Below the pieces are notes generated by a model. That model made no database searches, had not been told where the DNA came from, and saw only the letters and a program-made list of their open reading frames with translations. A DNA stretch of 64,000 nucleotides from Allocoleopsis franciscana PCC 7113 (GTDB taxonomy: Bacteria > Cyanobacteriota > Cyanobacteriia > Cyanobacteriales > Coleofasciculaceae), in assembly GCF_000317515.1 (NCBI RefSeq), contig NC_019738.1, forward strand, positions 5,606,001 to 5,670,000, written 5' to 3'. Both the position numbers and the translations under genes were made by a program. How positions within the stretch are numbered: position 1 is the first letter of the stretch; each line of letters begins with the position of its first letter. Positions 63,859 through 64,000 of this stretch are shown here, piece by piece.

Positions 63859-64000
63859 CTGAGTTGACTACCCCTCGCTCCAAGAAGGATAGTCTCTAAC
63901 TTTCGCGCTCTGCGCTTCACTCTTCTCGCTTCGCTATTGTCAATTGGTGTTTTTCTGTTAAACACATCGCGATGCCTTTTTCATAGTAAGCGGCCTCATT

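Overview
This window comes from a cyanobacterial chromosome. The evidence is the dense scatter of HIP1-type GCGATCGC palindromes, an NrtABCD/CmpABCD-type transporter with the cyanobacterial NrtC fusion, glutamate-1-semialdehyde aminomutase, a KaiB-family protein, DUF4278 and DUF202 proteins, and PAS-rich histidine kinases. A filamentous lineage such as Coleofasciculaceae/Microcoleus is my guess, not something the sequence proves.

The centre of interest is an 18,260-bp mobile element at 11805-30064. I read it as a complete type V-K CRISPR-associated transposon (CAST). Its terminal inverted repeats share their first 26 bases. From the tRNA side inward it carries a truncated 'homing' repeat-spacer, one full CRISPR repeat, a tracrRNA gene, cas12k, a divergent MerR-type regulator gene (cvkR-like), a defence cargo, then tniQ, tnsC and tnsB. 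The homing spacer matches 17/17 bases of the 3' end of the adjacent tRNA-Val(GAC) gene. That match lies directly after a GTT PAM, and the transposon end begins 62 bp past the PAM, the spacing known for this class. A 28-bp motif with 25 identities lies in front of both cas12k and tnsB and is the likely shared CvkR operator.

The cargo is mostly anti-phage. A five-gene, translationally coupled operon hsdM-hsdS-ptuA-ptuB-hsdR places a Septu-like ATPase/HNH pair inside a type I restriction-modification operon. A DUF262-DUF1524 (GmrSD-like) nuclease gene has probably lost its 5' end. A remnant of a second tniQ lies just downstream of tniQ.

Left flank (1-11760): a decayed hisE fragment, a repeat-rich inverse-autotransporter-like surface protein, hisIE, a membrane protein, hemL, DUF202, a YajQ-family protein, MAPEG, a DrpA-like Rossmann protein and tRNA-Val.

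Right flank (30065-64000): a small membrane peptide, a DUF4278 protein, an SGNH hydrolase, a MITE-like repeat, a TamB-like protein with an exact 210-bp internal repeat, a cold-shock/sunset-domain fusion and CDP-glucose 4,6-dehydratase. These are followed by the nrtABCD-type operon, a SPOR-domain-like protein, a kaiB-like/three-kinase signalling operon, a MASE1 histidine kinase, nnr, a multidomain subtilase and a nucleotidyltransferase-like protein.
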